Below, in pieces: positions 33,431 to 42,078 of a stretch of DNA of 64,000 nucleotides; position 1 is the stretch's first letter, and every line of letters starts with the position of its first letter. The notes beneath the pieces are model-generated. The model saw only the letters and a list, made by a program, of their open reading frames with translations. It ran no database searches and was not told where the DNA came from. Source of the stretch: JBMNIZ01 sp050951405 (GTDB taxonomy: Bacteria > Bacillota > DULZ01); NCBI GenBank assembly GCA_050951405.1, contig JBMNIZ010000002.1, positions 62,001 to 126,000 on the forward strand, given 5' to 3'. Both the position numbers and the translations under genes were made by a program.

Positions 33431-34507
33431 ATGCGGAAAGTGACGCGCTATATCAAGATTCATCCCCTTCATCCCCAAAAGAAATACATCCGTTTTGCCG
33501 CCCGGGTTCTCTTAGCCGGCGGCACGGTGGCCTTTCCCACGGAAACCGTTTACGGATTGGGAGCCAATGCCCTAGATGGGGCGGCAGTGGAAAAGATCTT
33601 TTTGGCCAAGAGACGCCCCGGCGACAACCCGCTCATAGTCCACGTGGCCCGGCGGGAAGAGTTGGACCGGCTGGTCACCCGGGTGCCGGCCCAAGCGGAA
33701 CGTTTGATTGATCTTTTTTGGCCCGGCCCCCTCACTTTGATCCTGCCCCGCTCCTGGGCGGTACCTGACCAGGTTACCGCCGGGCTGGATACGGTGGCCG
33801 TCAGGATGCCCCGGCACCCGGTGGCACTGGCCCTGATCAGGGCTGCCGGTGTGCCGGTGGCGGCACCCAGCGCCAATCTTTCGGGCAAGCCCAGTCCCAC
33901 CAGCGGCCTCCATGTTTTACGGGACCTGGCCGGGCGGGTGAACCTGGTGCTGGACGGAGGAAGAGCGGAGGTGGGTTTGGAATCTACAGTTTTGGATTTG
34001 ACCGGAGATTGTCCCCTGATCTTGCGTCCCGGGGGAGTGAGCAGGGAAGAGCTGGAGCAGGTCCTGGGACAAGTAGCCCTGGATCCGGCTTTGGCCCAAG
34101 ATCATAGTGGACTTCTAAAGCCCAGGTCACCCGGCCTTAAGTACACCCATTATGCTCCTGCTGCCCGGGTCTTTGTCATCCGGGCTGCTTTGCCGGAAAG
34201 GCTGCCGGAAGCCCTGGTCCGATTGGTCCGGCGGGCCAGGACCAGGGGAAAGAGAGTGGGGCTGCTTCTCACTGCCGAAACAGCCCGGGAATTCATCCGG
34301 CAAAAGATTCAGCCGGATTACTTAGAAGTCATGGGTTCCAGGAATCGTCCCCAGGAAATCGCCGCCCGCCTTTTTGAGGCTTTGCGTAACTGCGATCGAC
34401 ACCGCCTGGATCTTGTTTATGCGGAAAGCATACCGGAAAAGGGTATTGGGCTCGCGGTGATGAATCGCCTCCTGAAGGCGGCAGGCTACCGGGTTATCCG
34501 GCTTTAG
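33431..34507 (+). CDS. ywlC: Threonylcarbamoyl-AMP synthase (Sua5/YwlC)
   Basis: A 358-residue enzyme that makes threonylcarbamoyl-AMP for the t6A37 tRNA modification. The YrdC domain (residues ~17-200) shows GGTVAFPTETVYGLGANA, KRRPGDNPLIVHVA, PGPLTLIL and APSANLSGKPSPTS; a Sua5 C-terminal domain follows (SPGLKYTHYAPAA linker, then an open alpha/beta fold), so this is the two-domain Sua5 rather than the short TsaC. ATG 33431 follows AGAGGATC. A weak promoter, TTATCA-N18-TACAAT (33357-33386), lies upstream. Confidence 0.95.
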   Translation: MRKVTRYIKIHPLHPQKKYIRFAARVLLAGGTVAFPTETVYGLGANALDGAAVEKIFLAKRRPGDNPLIVHVARREELDRLVTRVPAQAERLIDLFWPGPLTLILPRSWAVPDQVTAGLDTVAVRMPRHPVALALIRAAGVPVAAPSANLSGKPSPTSGLHVLRDLAGRVNLVLDGGRAEVGLESTVLDLTGDCPLILRPGGVSREELEQVLGQVALDPALAQDHSGLLKPRSPGLKYTHYAPAARVFVIRAALPERLPEALVRLVRRARTRGKRVGLLLTAETAREFIRQKIQPDYLEVMGSRNRPQEIAARLFEALRNCDRHRLDLVYAESIPEKGIGLAVMNRLLKAAGYRVIRL

Positions 34508-34605
34508 GCCGCGAAAAAACCGCTAACTGCTGCTTATCATAGTCTTCAGTACTAATCACCCCTGCCGGCGAATAGTATTTAGAAGCCTTGCTTAGGGTGA
34601 TTGGT

Positions 34606-35331
34606 ATGAGGGAAATCCTTTTCATGAGTTTCCTGGCGGGATTGGCCACCGTCCTGGGCGCCTTGATGGTGCTGGTGACGGGCCGCCCCACGGAAAGATT
34701 GCTGGCCTTTTTTTTAGGCATGGCTTCCGGCATTATGCTGGGAGTGGTGGTCCTGGATTTGATTCCCGCCTCTTTAAGCTCCGGCACTCCCTTGGCTCTG
34801 GCCTTTGGTTTGCTGGCCGGCTGGTGGCTGCTGAAGATTTTAGGGTGGATTTTGGGCACAAGAACCCATCCCGCCGGTCCCAGGGACAATTTTTATCTCT
34901 TGCGGATGGGATATCTGGTGGCGGTGGGCATTGCCCTCCACGATCTGCCGGAAGGCATGGCCATTGCCGTGGGTTATGCCACCACGGTCCGGCTGGGTTG
35001 GGTGATCGCTTTCGCTATCGGCCTACATAATGTTCCGGAAGGAATGGCTACAGCCGCACCTCTTCTCATGGGTGGCCTTTCCCCTTTAAGAATTTTCGCC
35101 CTGGCCGGTCTGGTGAGCCTGTTTACTCCTCTGGGCAGCCTTTTGGGCATCCTTTTAGTGCAGATTTCCGGAAAAGTGATCTCCTTTCTGCTGGCCCTGG
35201 CGGGAGGAGCCATGCTTTTTGTGGTCATGCACGAAATCTGGCCGGAATCGGTCAAAAGGCATCCCAACTATTCCCGCCTGGGGGCTTTTTGGGGACTGGT
35301 GATCGTCCTTATCCTCACTTTCCTGGAGTAA
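34606..35331 (+). CDS. ZIP family divalent metal transporter
   Basis: A 241-residue polytopic membrane protein. ATG 34606 follows TTAGGGTGA with proper spacing; TTG 34588 is upstream in frame without a site. The ZIP metal-binding helices are clear: ALHDLPEGMAIAVGYAT and GLHNVPEGMATAAPLL, with the conserved His, Asn/Asp and Glu. It would move zinc or a similar metal. It is inserted between sua5 and mntP, which are adjacent in many Firmicutes, so two metal transporters are neighbours here. Confidence 0.92.
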   Translation: MREILFMSFLAGLATVLGALMVLVTGRPTERLLAFFLGMASGIMLGVVVLDLIPASLSSGTPLALAFGLLAGWWLLKILGWILGTRTHPAGPRDNFYLLRMGYLVAVGIALHDLPEGMAIAVGYATTVRLGWVIAFAIGLHNVPEGMATAAPLLMGGLSPLRIFALAGLVSLFTPLGSLLGILLVQISGKVISFLLALAGGAMLFVVMHEIWPESVKRHPNYSRLGAFWGLVIVLILTFLE

Positions 35332-35470
35332 GGGCCGGAAGGGCCATTCAGGGTTTTGGGGATTGGCTTTAACCCATGGTGAAAGTGCTTGGAAGTGTAG
35401 GAAAAGCGGGTATACTATTAGCCGGATCTATTTTTTGTTTTGCTTCTATCTGAACTTTGGAGGAATAGCG

Positions 35471-36061
35471 GTGACTTTTTATTCCCTTTTGTTGGTGGCT
35501 GCGGCTCTGGGAGCCGACGCCTTTTCCATGGCTGTGGGTCTCGGCTTATCTGGGCTGCGCCGCCGGCAGCTTTATCTTTTTGCCGGAGCGGTGGCTTTGT
35601 TTCATGTGCTGATGCCCCTCACCGGCCTTTGGTTGGGGTCCCTGCTGGGGAAGGCCATCGGCAGGTGGGCCGGTTATCTTGGGGCACTGGTCCTGGTTTT
35701 CATCGGCTTACATATGCTGAAAGAGGGCTGGACAGGCCCCCAGGCGCCCCTGACCGGCTTTCAGGCCGCTAAAAAAACCTTTCTGGGGGAAAAAGCACCG
35801 GACTTGCGGGTGCTAACCGGCGCCGGGGCCGTCCTTCTTTTGGCCGGCAGCGTCAGTGTTGATGCTCTGACGGTGGGTTTTGGCTTGGGAGTATTGAAGG
35901 CTAATCTCTTGCTCTCGGTGCTGACCATGGGAGCGGTGGCCGGGATCATGACCGTGATGGGTTTGTTTTTCGGCCAACGCTTGGGGCGCTGGCTGGGGGG
36001 AAAGGCCCAGCTGCTGGGAGGAATTGTCCTTATTGCCATCGGGCTGAAGATGATTCTCTAG
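35471..36061 (+). CDS. mntP: Manganese efflux pump MntP
   Basis: A 196-residue six-helix protein of the MntP/DUF204 family. GTG 35471 follows TTTGGAGGAATAGCG. The duplicated acidic motifs are present: ALGADAFSMAVGLGLSG and SVSVDALTVGFGLGVLK, whose Asp residues are needed for manganese export in studied homologues. The linker between halves is somewhat long (ALTGFQAAKK... region). Gene order sua5/ywlC - mntP/ywlD - ywlE matches Bacillus. Confidence 0.94.
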   Translation: MTFYSLLLVAAALGADAFSMAVGLGLSGLRRRQLYLFAGAVALFHVLMPLTGLWLGSLLGKAIGRWAGYLGALVLVFIGLHMLKEGWTGPQAPLTGFQAAKKTFLGEKAPDLRVLTGAGAVLLLAGSVSVDALTVGFGLGVLKANLLLSVLTMGAVAGIMTVMGLFFGQRLGRWLGGKAQLLGGIVLIAIGLKMIL

Positions 36062-36090
36062 GGATTTCATCAGTAAAGGCGGTGAAAGAA

Positions 36091-36786
36091 GTGATCAAGA
36101 TTCTTTTCGTCTGTACCGGCAATACCTGCCGGAGCAGCATGGCCGGGGCCATTGCCCGGGATCTGGTGCAAAAAAAAGGCTGGAGTGAAGAACAGGTCAT
36201 GGTTTTATCCGCCGGTCTGGCGGCGGTGCCGGGAGCGCCGGCTGCGCCGGAAGCGGTCAAGGCCATGGAAGAACAGGGCCTGGACCTGAAGGAGCACCGG
36301 GCCCGGAGTATCACTCCCCAACTGGTGGAAGAGGCTGATCTGATTTTGGCCATGACCAGGGATCATAAAAGGCGTTTGCTGGCCCAGTTTCCCCAGCACC
36401 GGTCCAAGATCTATACCCTGGCGGAATATGCGGGAGAAGAGGACTATGTGCGATTGGCGAAAAAAGCTGAGGAGCTTTCCGCCCTGGTGGAGGAAAAAGA
36501 ACAGAGATTTATCGCTTCTCACCGGGAAGAACTGGATAGGCTGAGGCAGGAGTATCAGGATCTTTGCCGCAGATTATCCCGGGTGGAGCAGGAGCTGGCC
36601 TCCTGGGAAGACCGGATCCGGCAGGAAAGCGCCGCGGAAAGGCAGGAACTGGCCCGGCTGGATCAGGAGTTGAGGGAAAGGGACATCGCCGACCCCATCG
36701 GGGGGACCCTGGAGGATTACAGGCAGTGTTCCCGGGAGCTGAGATCCGCCATCGAGAAAGTGCTGGATAAATTATCAATGGAGTGA
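36091..36786 (+). CDS. ywlE: Low-molecular-weight phosphatase (YwlE-like) with a coiled-coil insertion
   Basis: A 231-residue protein. GTG 36091 follows AAAGGCGGTG with six-base spacing. P-loop VCTGNTCRSSMAG gives catalytic Cys8 and Arg14; Thr in that loop is the YwlE-type residue linked with arginine phosphatase activity. The general-acid loop is DIADPIGGTLEDY at ~198-210. The family is ~150 residues long; here residues ~118-197, between TLAEYAGEED and that loop, form a highly charged heptad-like helix (Leu/Arg/Glu-rich, e.g. EELDRLRQEYQDLCRRLSRV), an apparent antiparallel coiled coil. Place between mntP and rpiB matches ywlE of Bacillus. The insertion may serve dimerisation or substrate choice; that is inference. 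Confidence 0.9.
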   Translation: MIKILFVCTGNTCRSSMAGAIARDLVQKKGWSEEQVMVLSAGLAAVPGAPAAPEAVKAMEEQGLDLKEHRARSITPQLVEEADLILAMTRDHKRRLLAQFPQHRSKIYTLAEYAGEEDYVRLAKKAEELSALVEEKEQRFIASHREELDRLRQEYQDLCRRLSRVEQELASWEDRIRQESAAERQELARLDQELRERDIADPIGGTLEDYRQCSRELRSAIEKVLDKLSME

Positions 36787-36861
36787 CATTGAAGCGAAAA
36801 AACCAAGAAAGGAATCCTGCCGCAAATTGTAGAAATTTCATGGAGAGGTTCATGGCTTTTA

Positions 36862-37149
36862 ATGTGGGGGTCAACGCCCACATCAGGCCGGACCTGAAAG
36901 GATGACCCTAATTCCCACGACCGATATCCGACGACTGCTGTCCGATATCAGACATCCGACCACCATTCCGGGCATCGACCTGTGCGGGCCGATGTAGGCA
37001 TCGGCCCCTACGATTGATGCATGATTCACGTGTTTGGTGTAGGGGCTGATGACCACATCAGCCCGGACCCGAAAGGATGACCCCAATTCCGACGACTGTA
37101 TTCCGATATCCGACGACCGTTTCGGGCAGGGACAGGGCCCTGCCCCTAC
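36862..37149. repeat. REP-like palindrome cluster between ywlE and rpiB
   Basis: Several modules in the inverted orientation: GTGGGGGTCAACGCCCACATC, a GGATGACC-anchored long module with GTCGTCGGA-type interior (read here as its complement CCGACGACTG), GGGCCGATG-TAGG-CATCGGCCC-CTAC, an A/T linker, GTAG-GGGCTGATG-ACCA-CATCAGCCC, and GGGCAGGGACAGGGCCCTGCCC. It ends ~90 bases before the rpiB start. Confidence 0.9.
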
Positions 37150-37239
37150 CGCCGGTTGGAGGCCGGAATGATGGAAATCCACATTACCCAATTCCAATGG
37201 CCGTTCTTTCCATATTTTGCCGATGAAAGGAAGATCCAA

Positions 37240-37719
37240 ATGCGCATTGCCGTGGCCAGCGATCACGGGGGATTTAAATTAAAAACCACCATCCTGGAAT
37301 ACCTAAAAGAAACCGGCCATGAATTTGAGGACTTCGGCACCTTCAGCTGCGACTCCGTCGACTATCCTGATTACGCCCTGAAAGTGGCGGAAGCCGTGGC
37401 CGCCGGCCGTTTTGACCGGGGTATCCTCATTTGCGGTACCGGGATTGGCATCGGTATCGCCGCCAATAAGGTGCCCGGGATCCGGGCGGCCCTGTGCCAT
37501 GACACTTTTTCCGCCCTTGCTTCCCGGGAACATAATGATGCCAATATCTTGACCATGGGAGAAAGGGTGGTGGGGCCGGGCCTGGCCTTGGAGATTGTCC
37601 GGACTTGGCTGGCCGGGGAATTCGCCGGCGGCCGCCACCAGAGGAGAGTGGACAAGATCAAAGCCATTGAAGAAAAATACGGGTGCGGTAAAAAGAAAAA
37701 AGAGGAGGGAAAAAAATGA
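37240..37719 (+). CDS. rpiB: Ribose 5-phosphate isomerase B
   Basis: A 159-residue RpiB/LacAB-family isomerase interconverting ribose 5-phosphate and ribulose 5-phosphate. ATG 37240 follows GAAAGGAAG and gives MRIAVASDHGGFKLK; the frame upstream to 37156 is partly repeat sequence. Seen: SDHGGF, ILICGTGIGIGIAANKVPGI (with the catalytic Cys), CHDTFSALASREHNDANIL. The tail is Lys/Glu-rich. Its stop overlaps the start of ywlG by four bases. Confidence 0.95.
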   Translation: MRIAVASDHGGFKLKTTILEYLKETGHEFEDFGTFSCDSVDYPDYALKVAEAVAAGRFDRGILICGTGIGIGIAANKVPGIRAALCHDTFSALASREHNDANILTMGERVVGPGLALEIVRTWLAGEFAGGRHQRRVDKIKAIEEKYGCGKKKKEEGKK

Positions 37720-38267
37720 GTTTTCAGCAGGAGATTGCCGGCCAGATGAAAGAGGCCTTGGAAGGGCTGGCCCAGGCGGCCGCTTTCAAGCCGGGCCAGA
37801 TTTTGGTGGTAGGCTGCAGCACCAGCGAGGTTATGGGACAGAGAATCGGTTCCGCTTCCAGCCGGGAGGTGGCGGAAGTTCTTATGAAACAACTTCTTTC
37901 TTTTGCCCGAAATCAAGGCATTTTCTTGGCCATCCAGGGCTGTGAACATATCAACCGGGCCCTGGTGGTGGAAGAGGAATGTGCGGAAAAATACGGCTGG
38001 GAAATAGTGAATGTGGTTCCCCATGAAAAAGCCGGCGGTGCCCTGTCCGCAGTGGCCATGGAGCGTTTTCAAAAGCCGGTGGTGGTGGAAAAGATCCAGG
38101 CCCATGCCGGCATCGATATCGGCGACACCTTCATCGGCATGCATCTCCGGCCGGTGGCGGTTCCTGTCCGTCTTTCCGTAAAATGCATCGGCCAGGCCCA
38201 TTTGACCCTGGCCCGGACCCGGCCCCGGCTCATCGGCGGAGAAAGAGCCCGCTATTGCAAATTATAA
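37716..38267 (+). CDS. ywlG: UPF0340/TIGR01440 family protein (YwlG-like)
   Basis: A 183-residue protein from ATG 37716, overlapping rpiB by ATGA. Conserved pieces are VVGCSTSEVMGQRIGSASS, AIQGCEHINRALVVEEE, VNVVPHEKAGGALS and DIGDTFIGMHLRPVAVPVR. The family is conserved beside rpiB in Firmicutes; its biochemical role is unknown. Translational coupling with rpiB suggests linked expression. Confidence 0.93.
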   Translation: MSFQQEIAGQMKEALEGLAQAAAFKPGQILVVGCSTSEVMGQRIGSASSREVAEVLMKQLLSFARNQGIFLAIQGCEHINRALVVEEECAEKYGWEIVNVVPHEKAGGALSAVAMERFQKPVVVEKIQAHAGIDIGDTFIGMHLRPVAVPVRLSVKCIGQAHLTLARTRPRLIGGERARYCKL

Positions 38268-38272
38268 ATAAA

Positions 38273-38430
38273 CGGGCTGATGTGGACACCGGCCCCACCG
38301 GGCGGACACAAGAGTCCGCCCCCATGCGGAACACGAAAACCACATAAAAACGTAGGGGGCGATGACCACATCGCCCCCAATGATCGGCAAAAAAACGGGC
38401 TGATGTGGGCGTCAGCCCCCACATCAATAC
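38273..38430. repeat. REP-like palindrome cluster upstream of comEB
   Basis: Starts 6 bases after the ywlG stop: a chimeric CGGGCTGATGTGGACACCGGCCC, GGGCGGACACAAGAGTCCGCCC, the linker, GTAG-GGGGCGATG-ACCA-CATCGCCCC and GGGCTGATG-TGGG-CGTCAGCCC. It ends ~30 bases before the comEB start codon, so it would be in that gene's leader. Confidence 0.9.
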
Positions 38431-38463
38431 CGCAAATGATGCTTAACAGAAGGAGGGCACTTG

Positions 38464-38907
38464 ATGGACAGGCCTTCATGGGACGAATATTTCATGGAAA
38501 TCGCAGAACTGGTGGCCAAAAGGTCCACCTGCTTAAGGCGCCAGGTCGGTGCTGTTTTGGTCAAAAACCGGCGCCTTTTGAGTACCGGGTATAACGGAGC
38601 GCCCAGCGGCCTGCCCCACTGCAGCGAAGTGGGATGTGCCCGCCAGCATCTGGCCATTCCGTCCGGGCAGCGCCACGAACTCTGCCGGGGCCTTCATGCG
38701 GAACAAAACGCCATCATCCAGGCGGCGGTTTACGGGGTCAGCATTAGCGGAGCCACCCTTTACGTCACGGTGAATCCCTGTGTAGTCTGTGCCAAAATGC
38801 TGATCAATGCGGGAGTAAAAAAAATCATCACCCGGGGCAGTTATCCGGATCCTTTGGCGCAGGAAATGTTGGATGCAGCCGGTATCCCCGTGCTGCAGTT
38901 GAAATGA
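38464..38907 (+). CDS. comEB: Deoxycytidylate (dCMP) deaminase
   Basis: A 147-residue zinc enzyme turning dCMP into dUMP for thymidylate synthesis. ATG 38464 follows AAGGAGGG. Zinc and catalytic motifs: GLHAEQNAIIQA (HAE) and VTVNPCVVCAKMLI (PCxxC); GYNGAPSGLPHC is the substrate-binding part. The name ComEB comes from the competence locus in Bacillus, but here it stands among ywl genes, a position common in Clostridia. A MazG-like gene follows 35 bases on. Confidence 0.93.
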   Translation: MDRPSWDEYFMEIAELVAKRSTCLRRQVGAVLVKNRRLLSTGYNGAPSGLPHCSEVGCARQHLAIPSGQRHELCRGLHAEQNAIIQAAVYGVSISGATLYVTVNPCVVCAKMLINAGVKKIITRGSYPDPLAQEMLDAAGIPVLQLK

Positions 38908-38942
38908 TTTGGAAAAGAGGCCGGAAAGGTAGGTACCGCGCC

Positions 38943-39269
38943 ATGAACATGAACAAAAAAATAATCGCCCTTCCCAAGTTAAATAATTTGTCCCCCACGC
39001 TGGAATCCACCGCTCTCAAGCTGATGGAAGAAGCGGGGGAATTGGCCCAGGCTATCGGCAAATTCCGGGGATTAAACGGGGAAGACATTTCCCTCCAGGA
39101 ACAGCAGGTCATGGAAAAAATCACCGGAGAGCTTCTGGATGTGGCTCAAACGGCCGTCTCCATGATGTTCGTCCTGGAAGAGAATTACGGCATTAACATT
39201 GAACACGCCATCGAAGAGCATGTGGAAAAACTCAAACGCAAAGGCTACTTGCTCGACATCACCGGCTAG
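38943..39269 (+). CDS. MazG-like nucleotide pyrophosphohydrolase family protein
   Basis: A 108-residue all-alpha protein. ATG 38943 is preceded by AAAGGTAGG. The metal-binding ExxE...ExxD pattern is visible: LKLMEEAGELAQAIGKFRG and ITGELLDVAQTAVSMMFVL. Such proteins hydrolyse nucleoside triphosphates, often non-canonical or deoxy forms. Its position after dCMP deaminase suggests a part in nucleotide-pool care. Related short proteins exist in many Clostridia; the exact substrate is unknown. Confidence 0.82.
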   Translation: MNMNKKIIALPKLNNLSPTLESTALKLMEEAGELAQAIGKFRGLNGEDISLQEQQVMEKITGELLDVAQTAVSMMFVLEENYGINIEHAIEEHVEKLKRKGYLLDITG

Positions 39270-39283
39270 GGAAAGGAGTTCTC

Positions 39284-40462
39284 ATGCTGAAGATCCTGAC
39301 GGTTTTCGGTACCAGACCGGAAGCCATTAAAATGGCTCCCCTCATCAAGGAACTGGAAAGCCACAAAGAAATCAAAAATTTGGTGGCGGTAACCGCCCAG
39401 CACCGGGAAATGCTGGACATGGTTTTAGACCTTTTCGGCATTTTGCCTGACTACGACCTGGACATCATGCGGCAGGAACAGACTTTGACGGAGATCACCG
39501 TCCGGGCCCTTCAAGGATTGGGGGAAATTCTCCGGCGGGAGAGGCCCGACCTGGTGCTGGTGCACGGCGATACAACCACCACCTTTGCCGGCTCCCTGGC
39601 CTCTTTTTATCAGCAGATACCTGTGGGGCATGTGGAGGCGGGTTTGCGAACCGATAATAAATACGCTCCTTTTCCGGAAGAGATCAACCGGCGCCTGACC
39701 GGTGTCCTGGCCGATTGGCATTTTGCCCCTACCCGCACCGCCAAGGAGAGCCTTCTCCGGGAAGGAGTAGCTTCTTCCCGGATTTTCGTTACCGGCAACA
39801 CGGTTATCGATGCCCTTTATGCCACCTTGCGCCGGGAATGTGACCTGACTCGCTATCACCAATTGGACCGGGTGGATTTTTCCCGGCGAATTCTGCTGGT
39901 GACCTCTCACCGGCGGGAAAATTTAGGGGAACCCATGCGGGAAATCTTCCTGGCCCTGCGGGAGATTGTGAATAATTACCCCCAAGTGGAAATTGTTTTT
40001 CCGGTGCATAAAAATCCCCTGGTCCGGTCGGCGGCTGAGGAGATCCTGGGGGGTATGGCTCGGGTCCATTTGATCGAGCCCCTGGATTACCAGCCTTTTA
40101 TCCATTTGATGGCCAAGTCCTACCTGGTGCTCACGGATTCCGGCGGCCTGCAGGAAGAGGCGCCGGCTCTGGGAAAACCGGTCCTGGTTCTCCGGGAGAC
40201 CACCGAGCGCCCGGAAGCGGTGGAGGCGGGTACGGTCCTTTTGGCCGGGACCTCGGGCAAGGAAGTGTATGAAAAAACCGCGGCCCTTTTGGATGACGAG
40301 GACCGGTACCGGCAGATGGCGGAAGCGGTGAATCCTTACGGGGATGGGCAGGCTTCCCGGAGGATTGCCCAGGCTATTTTGTATGTTTTTGGTTTGTCCA
40401 AAGAGCCCCCTGACGAGTATGAGTATGATCCCACGGGGACCGGGCGCCCCGGCCCCCGGTGA
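39284..40462 (+). CDS. wecB: UDP-N-acetylglucosamine 2-epimerase (non-hydrolysing)
   Basis: A 392-residue enzyme converting UDP-GlcNAc to UDP-ManNAc, the precursor for teichoic-acid linkage units and secondary wall polymers. ATG 39284 follows GGAAAGGAG. Seen: VFGTRPEAIKMAPLIKEL, VHGDTTTTFAGSLASFYQ, HVEAGLRT, EEINRRLTG, VTSHRRENLG, LTDSGGLQEEAPALGKPVLV and RETTERPEAVEAG. The last ~20 residues are acidic and Pro/Gly-rich and end at the edge of a REP-like array. WecG/TagA at 59975 would use the ManNAc product. Upstream of atp as in Bacillus (mnaA). Confidence 0.96.
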   Translation: MLKILTVFGTRPEAIKMAPLIKELESHKEIKNLVAVTAQHREMLDMVLDLFGILPDYDLDIMRQEQTLTEITVRALQGLGEILRRERPDLVLVHGDTTTTFAGSLASFYQQIPVGHVEAGLRTDNKYAPFPEEINRRLTGVLADWHFAPTRTAKESLLREGVASSRIFVTGNTVIDALYATLRRECDLTRYHQLDRVDFSRRILLVTSHRRENLGEPMREIFLALREIVNNYPQVEIVFPVHKNPLVRSAAEEILGGMARVHLIEPLDYQPFIHLMAKSYLVLTDSGGLQEEAPALGKPVLVLRETTERPEAVEAGTVLLAGTSGKEVYEKTAALLDDEDRYRQMAEAVNPYGDGQASRRIAQAILYVFGLSKEPPDEYEYDPTGTGRPGPR

Positions 40463-40469
40463 AAACATA

Positions 40470-41264
40470 CGGAAATAACGCAAAAACCGTAGGGGGCGAT
40501 GACCGGAACGGTCGTCGGATGTCAGATGTCGGTTGTTAGATATCGGAATACAGTCGTCGGAATTGGGGTCATCCTTTTGGGCCGAAACGGGCCGGTGTGG
40601 GTACCAGAACGGTCGACGGTTGTCAGGCATCAGATGTCAGAATTGGGGTTATCCTTTCGGGCCCTATAACGGGCCGGTGTGGGCACCGGCCCCTACGTGA
40701 ACCCCGTAAATGACGCCAAAAATGTAGGGGTCGATGACCACATCGACCCGCGGATAGCGATGGCCACATCGCCCCGGTGGCCCCGAAGAAATACAAAATA
40801 ACGTAGGGGCAGGGCCCCGTTCCTGCCCGGAACGGTAGTCGGATATCGGAATACAGCCGTCGGAATTGGGGTCATTCTTTTGGGCCGAAACGGGCCGGTG
40901 TGGGTACCAGAACGGCGACGGTTGTCAGGCATCAGATGTCAGAATTGGGGTTATCCTTTCGGGCCGAAACGGGCCGGTGTGGGCACCAGAACGGTCGACG
41001 GTTGTCAGGCGTCAGATGTCAGAATTGGGGTTATCCCTTCGGGCCCTATAACGGGCCGATGTAGTCATCGGCCCCTACGTAGAACGGATGTCAGTCGTCG
41101 GTATACGGTCTTCGGTATTCGGGTCATCCTTCCGGGTCCCGGGCTGATGTGGTCATCAGCCCCTACATTGATCCCGCAAATCGCGTTAGAAACCGTAGGG
41201 GGCGATGGCCACATCGCCCCGCACATTGCCCCGAAAAAACCGGGCGGACACAGGGATCCGCCCG
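40470..41264. repeat. Long REP-like palindrome array between wecB and the ATP synthase operon
   Basis: Nearly 800 bases made of repeat modules: GTAG-led hairpins (GGGGTCGATG-ACCA-CATCGACCCC; GGGGCGATG-GCCA-CATCGCCCC), CTAC-ended hairpins (GGGCCGGTG-TGGG-CACCGGCCC; GGGCTGATG-TGGT-CATCAGCCC), and three close copies of a ~60-bp piece AACGG(T)CGACGGTTGTCAGGC...TTATCCTTTCGGGCC around 40605, 40905 and 40990. A CGGGCGGAC/GTCCGCCCG-like hairpin closes it. It stands between the last wall gene and the promoter region of atp. Confidence 0.93.
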
Positions 41265-41406
41265 TGCGTCAAAATGGAATCCATAATACCCAGAAAAAAA
41301 ACAAGGAATCATTCTATTTATATCGAATATGTACAAAGTTAGCACAATGTATAATAGCCCCCCCGGGGAGGGAAAATTTAGCAGAGACACTACCGTGACG
41401 AGGGTG

Positions 41407-41673
41407 ATGGGCTTGAAAAAGGAATACTGGACCTACAGTAAGTACGCCAGCTTTGCCGTTTCCTTCGGTGTGACCATGGCAGCCAGTATTTTTCTCGGCT
41501 ATTTTGGGGGCAGTTGGCTTGACGGCAAGCTGGGTACCGGCCCCATCTTCCTCGTAATCGGCCTTTTACTGGGCGTCGCTGTTGCTTTTTACTCGCTTTT
41601 CAAAGAATTGAAAACCCTGGAGAGAATGAGGGATCCTTTCAAACCGGGCAATGGAGATGCGGGCGATGCTTAG
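41407..41673 (+). CDS. atpZ: AtpZ/AtpI-like small membrane protein of the ATP synthase operon
   Basis: An 88-residue protein with two membrane helices (FAVSFGVTMAASIFLGYFGG; PIFLVIGLLLGVAVAFYSLF) of the F0F1-ATPase-associated PF09527 type. ATG 41407 is chosen but GTG 41395 and TTG 41413 are in frame and cannot be excluded; GAGGGTG fits TTG 41413 best by spacing. Such proteins may help c-ring assembly or carry magnesium. A -10 like TATAAT (41350-41355) lies upstream. Its end overlaps the next gene. Confidence 0.85.
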   Translation: MGLKKEYWTYSKYASFAVSFGVTMAASIFLGYFGGSWLDGKLGTGPIFLVIGLLLGVAVAFYSLFKELKTLERMRDPFKPGNGDAGDA

Positions 41674-42055
41674 CGAGCAGGAAGCCAGAAAACGCATAAA
41701 AAAAATATTGTTTGGGGCTGGATGCGGCTCTGGGATCTTGTTGGCCTTTGGGCTGACAAAAGCGGCTCTGGGAGTGTGGTTGGGGGCTGCCGTTGGAATA
41801 TTTAATTACCGCCTGGTTGTCAAAGTGATCTTAGACCAGTCCCTTGATCCGGAAACCAAGAAACAAAAGCGCTTCATGAAGCGATACCTGCTACGCCTTC
41901 TGTTTTCTGCGGTTGTCCTTGGCGCCGCAATTTTTATTGGCGCCGATTTCTTGTTGGGTGTTCTTTTCGGCCTTCTGCTGGAAATGCTCACCTACACTCT
42001 GGATGCAGGCAAGCTCTTTCTTAGCGGCAAAGTTACAGGCAAAAAAAGGGGGTGA
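41666..42055 (+). CDS. atpI: ATP synthase subunit I
   Basis: A 129-residue membrane protein with about four helices (GSGILLAFGLTKAALGVWLG, LLRLLFSAVVLGAAIFIGAD, FLLGVLFGLLLEMLTY). ATG 41666 is spaced best from GGAG; ATGs at 41651 and 41657 are possible. It overlaps the previous gene by 8 bases. AtpI acts as a chaperone for c-ring assembly in some bacteria. Together with the preceding gene it gives the two-gene atpZ-atpI head typical of many Firmicutes operons. Confidence 0.88.
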   Translation: MLSEQEARKRIKKILFGAGCGSGILLAFGLTKAALGVWLGAAVGIFNYRLVVKVILDQSLDPETKKQKRFMKRYLLRLLFSAVVLGAAIFIGADFLLGVLFGLLLEMLTYTLDAGKLFLSGKVTGKKRG

Positions 42056-42078
42056 CAGTTGGTATGGGAGGAGGAAAA

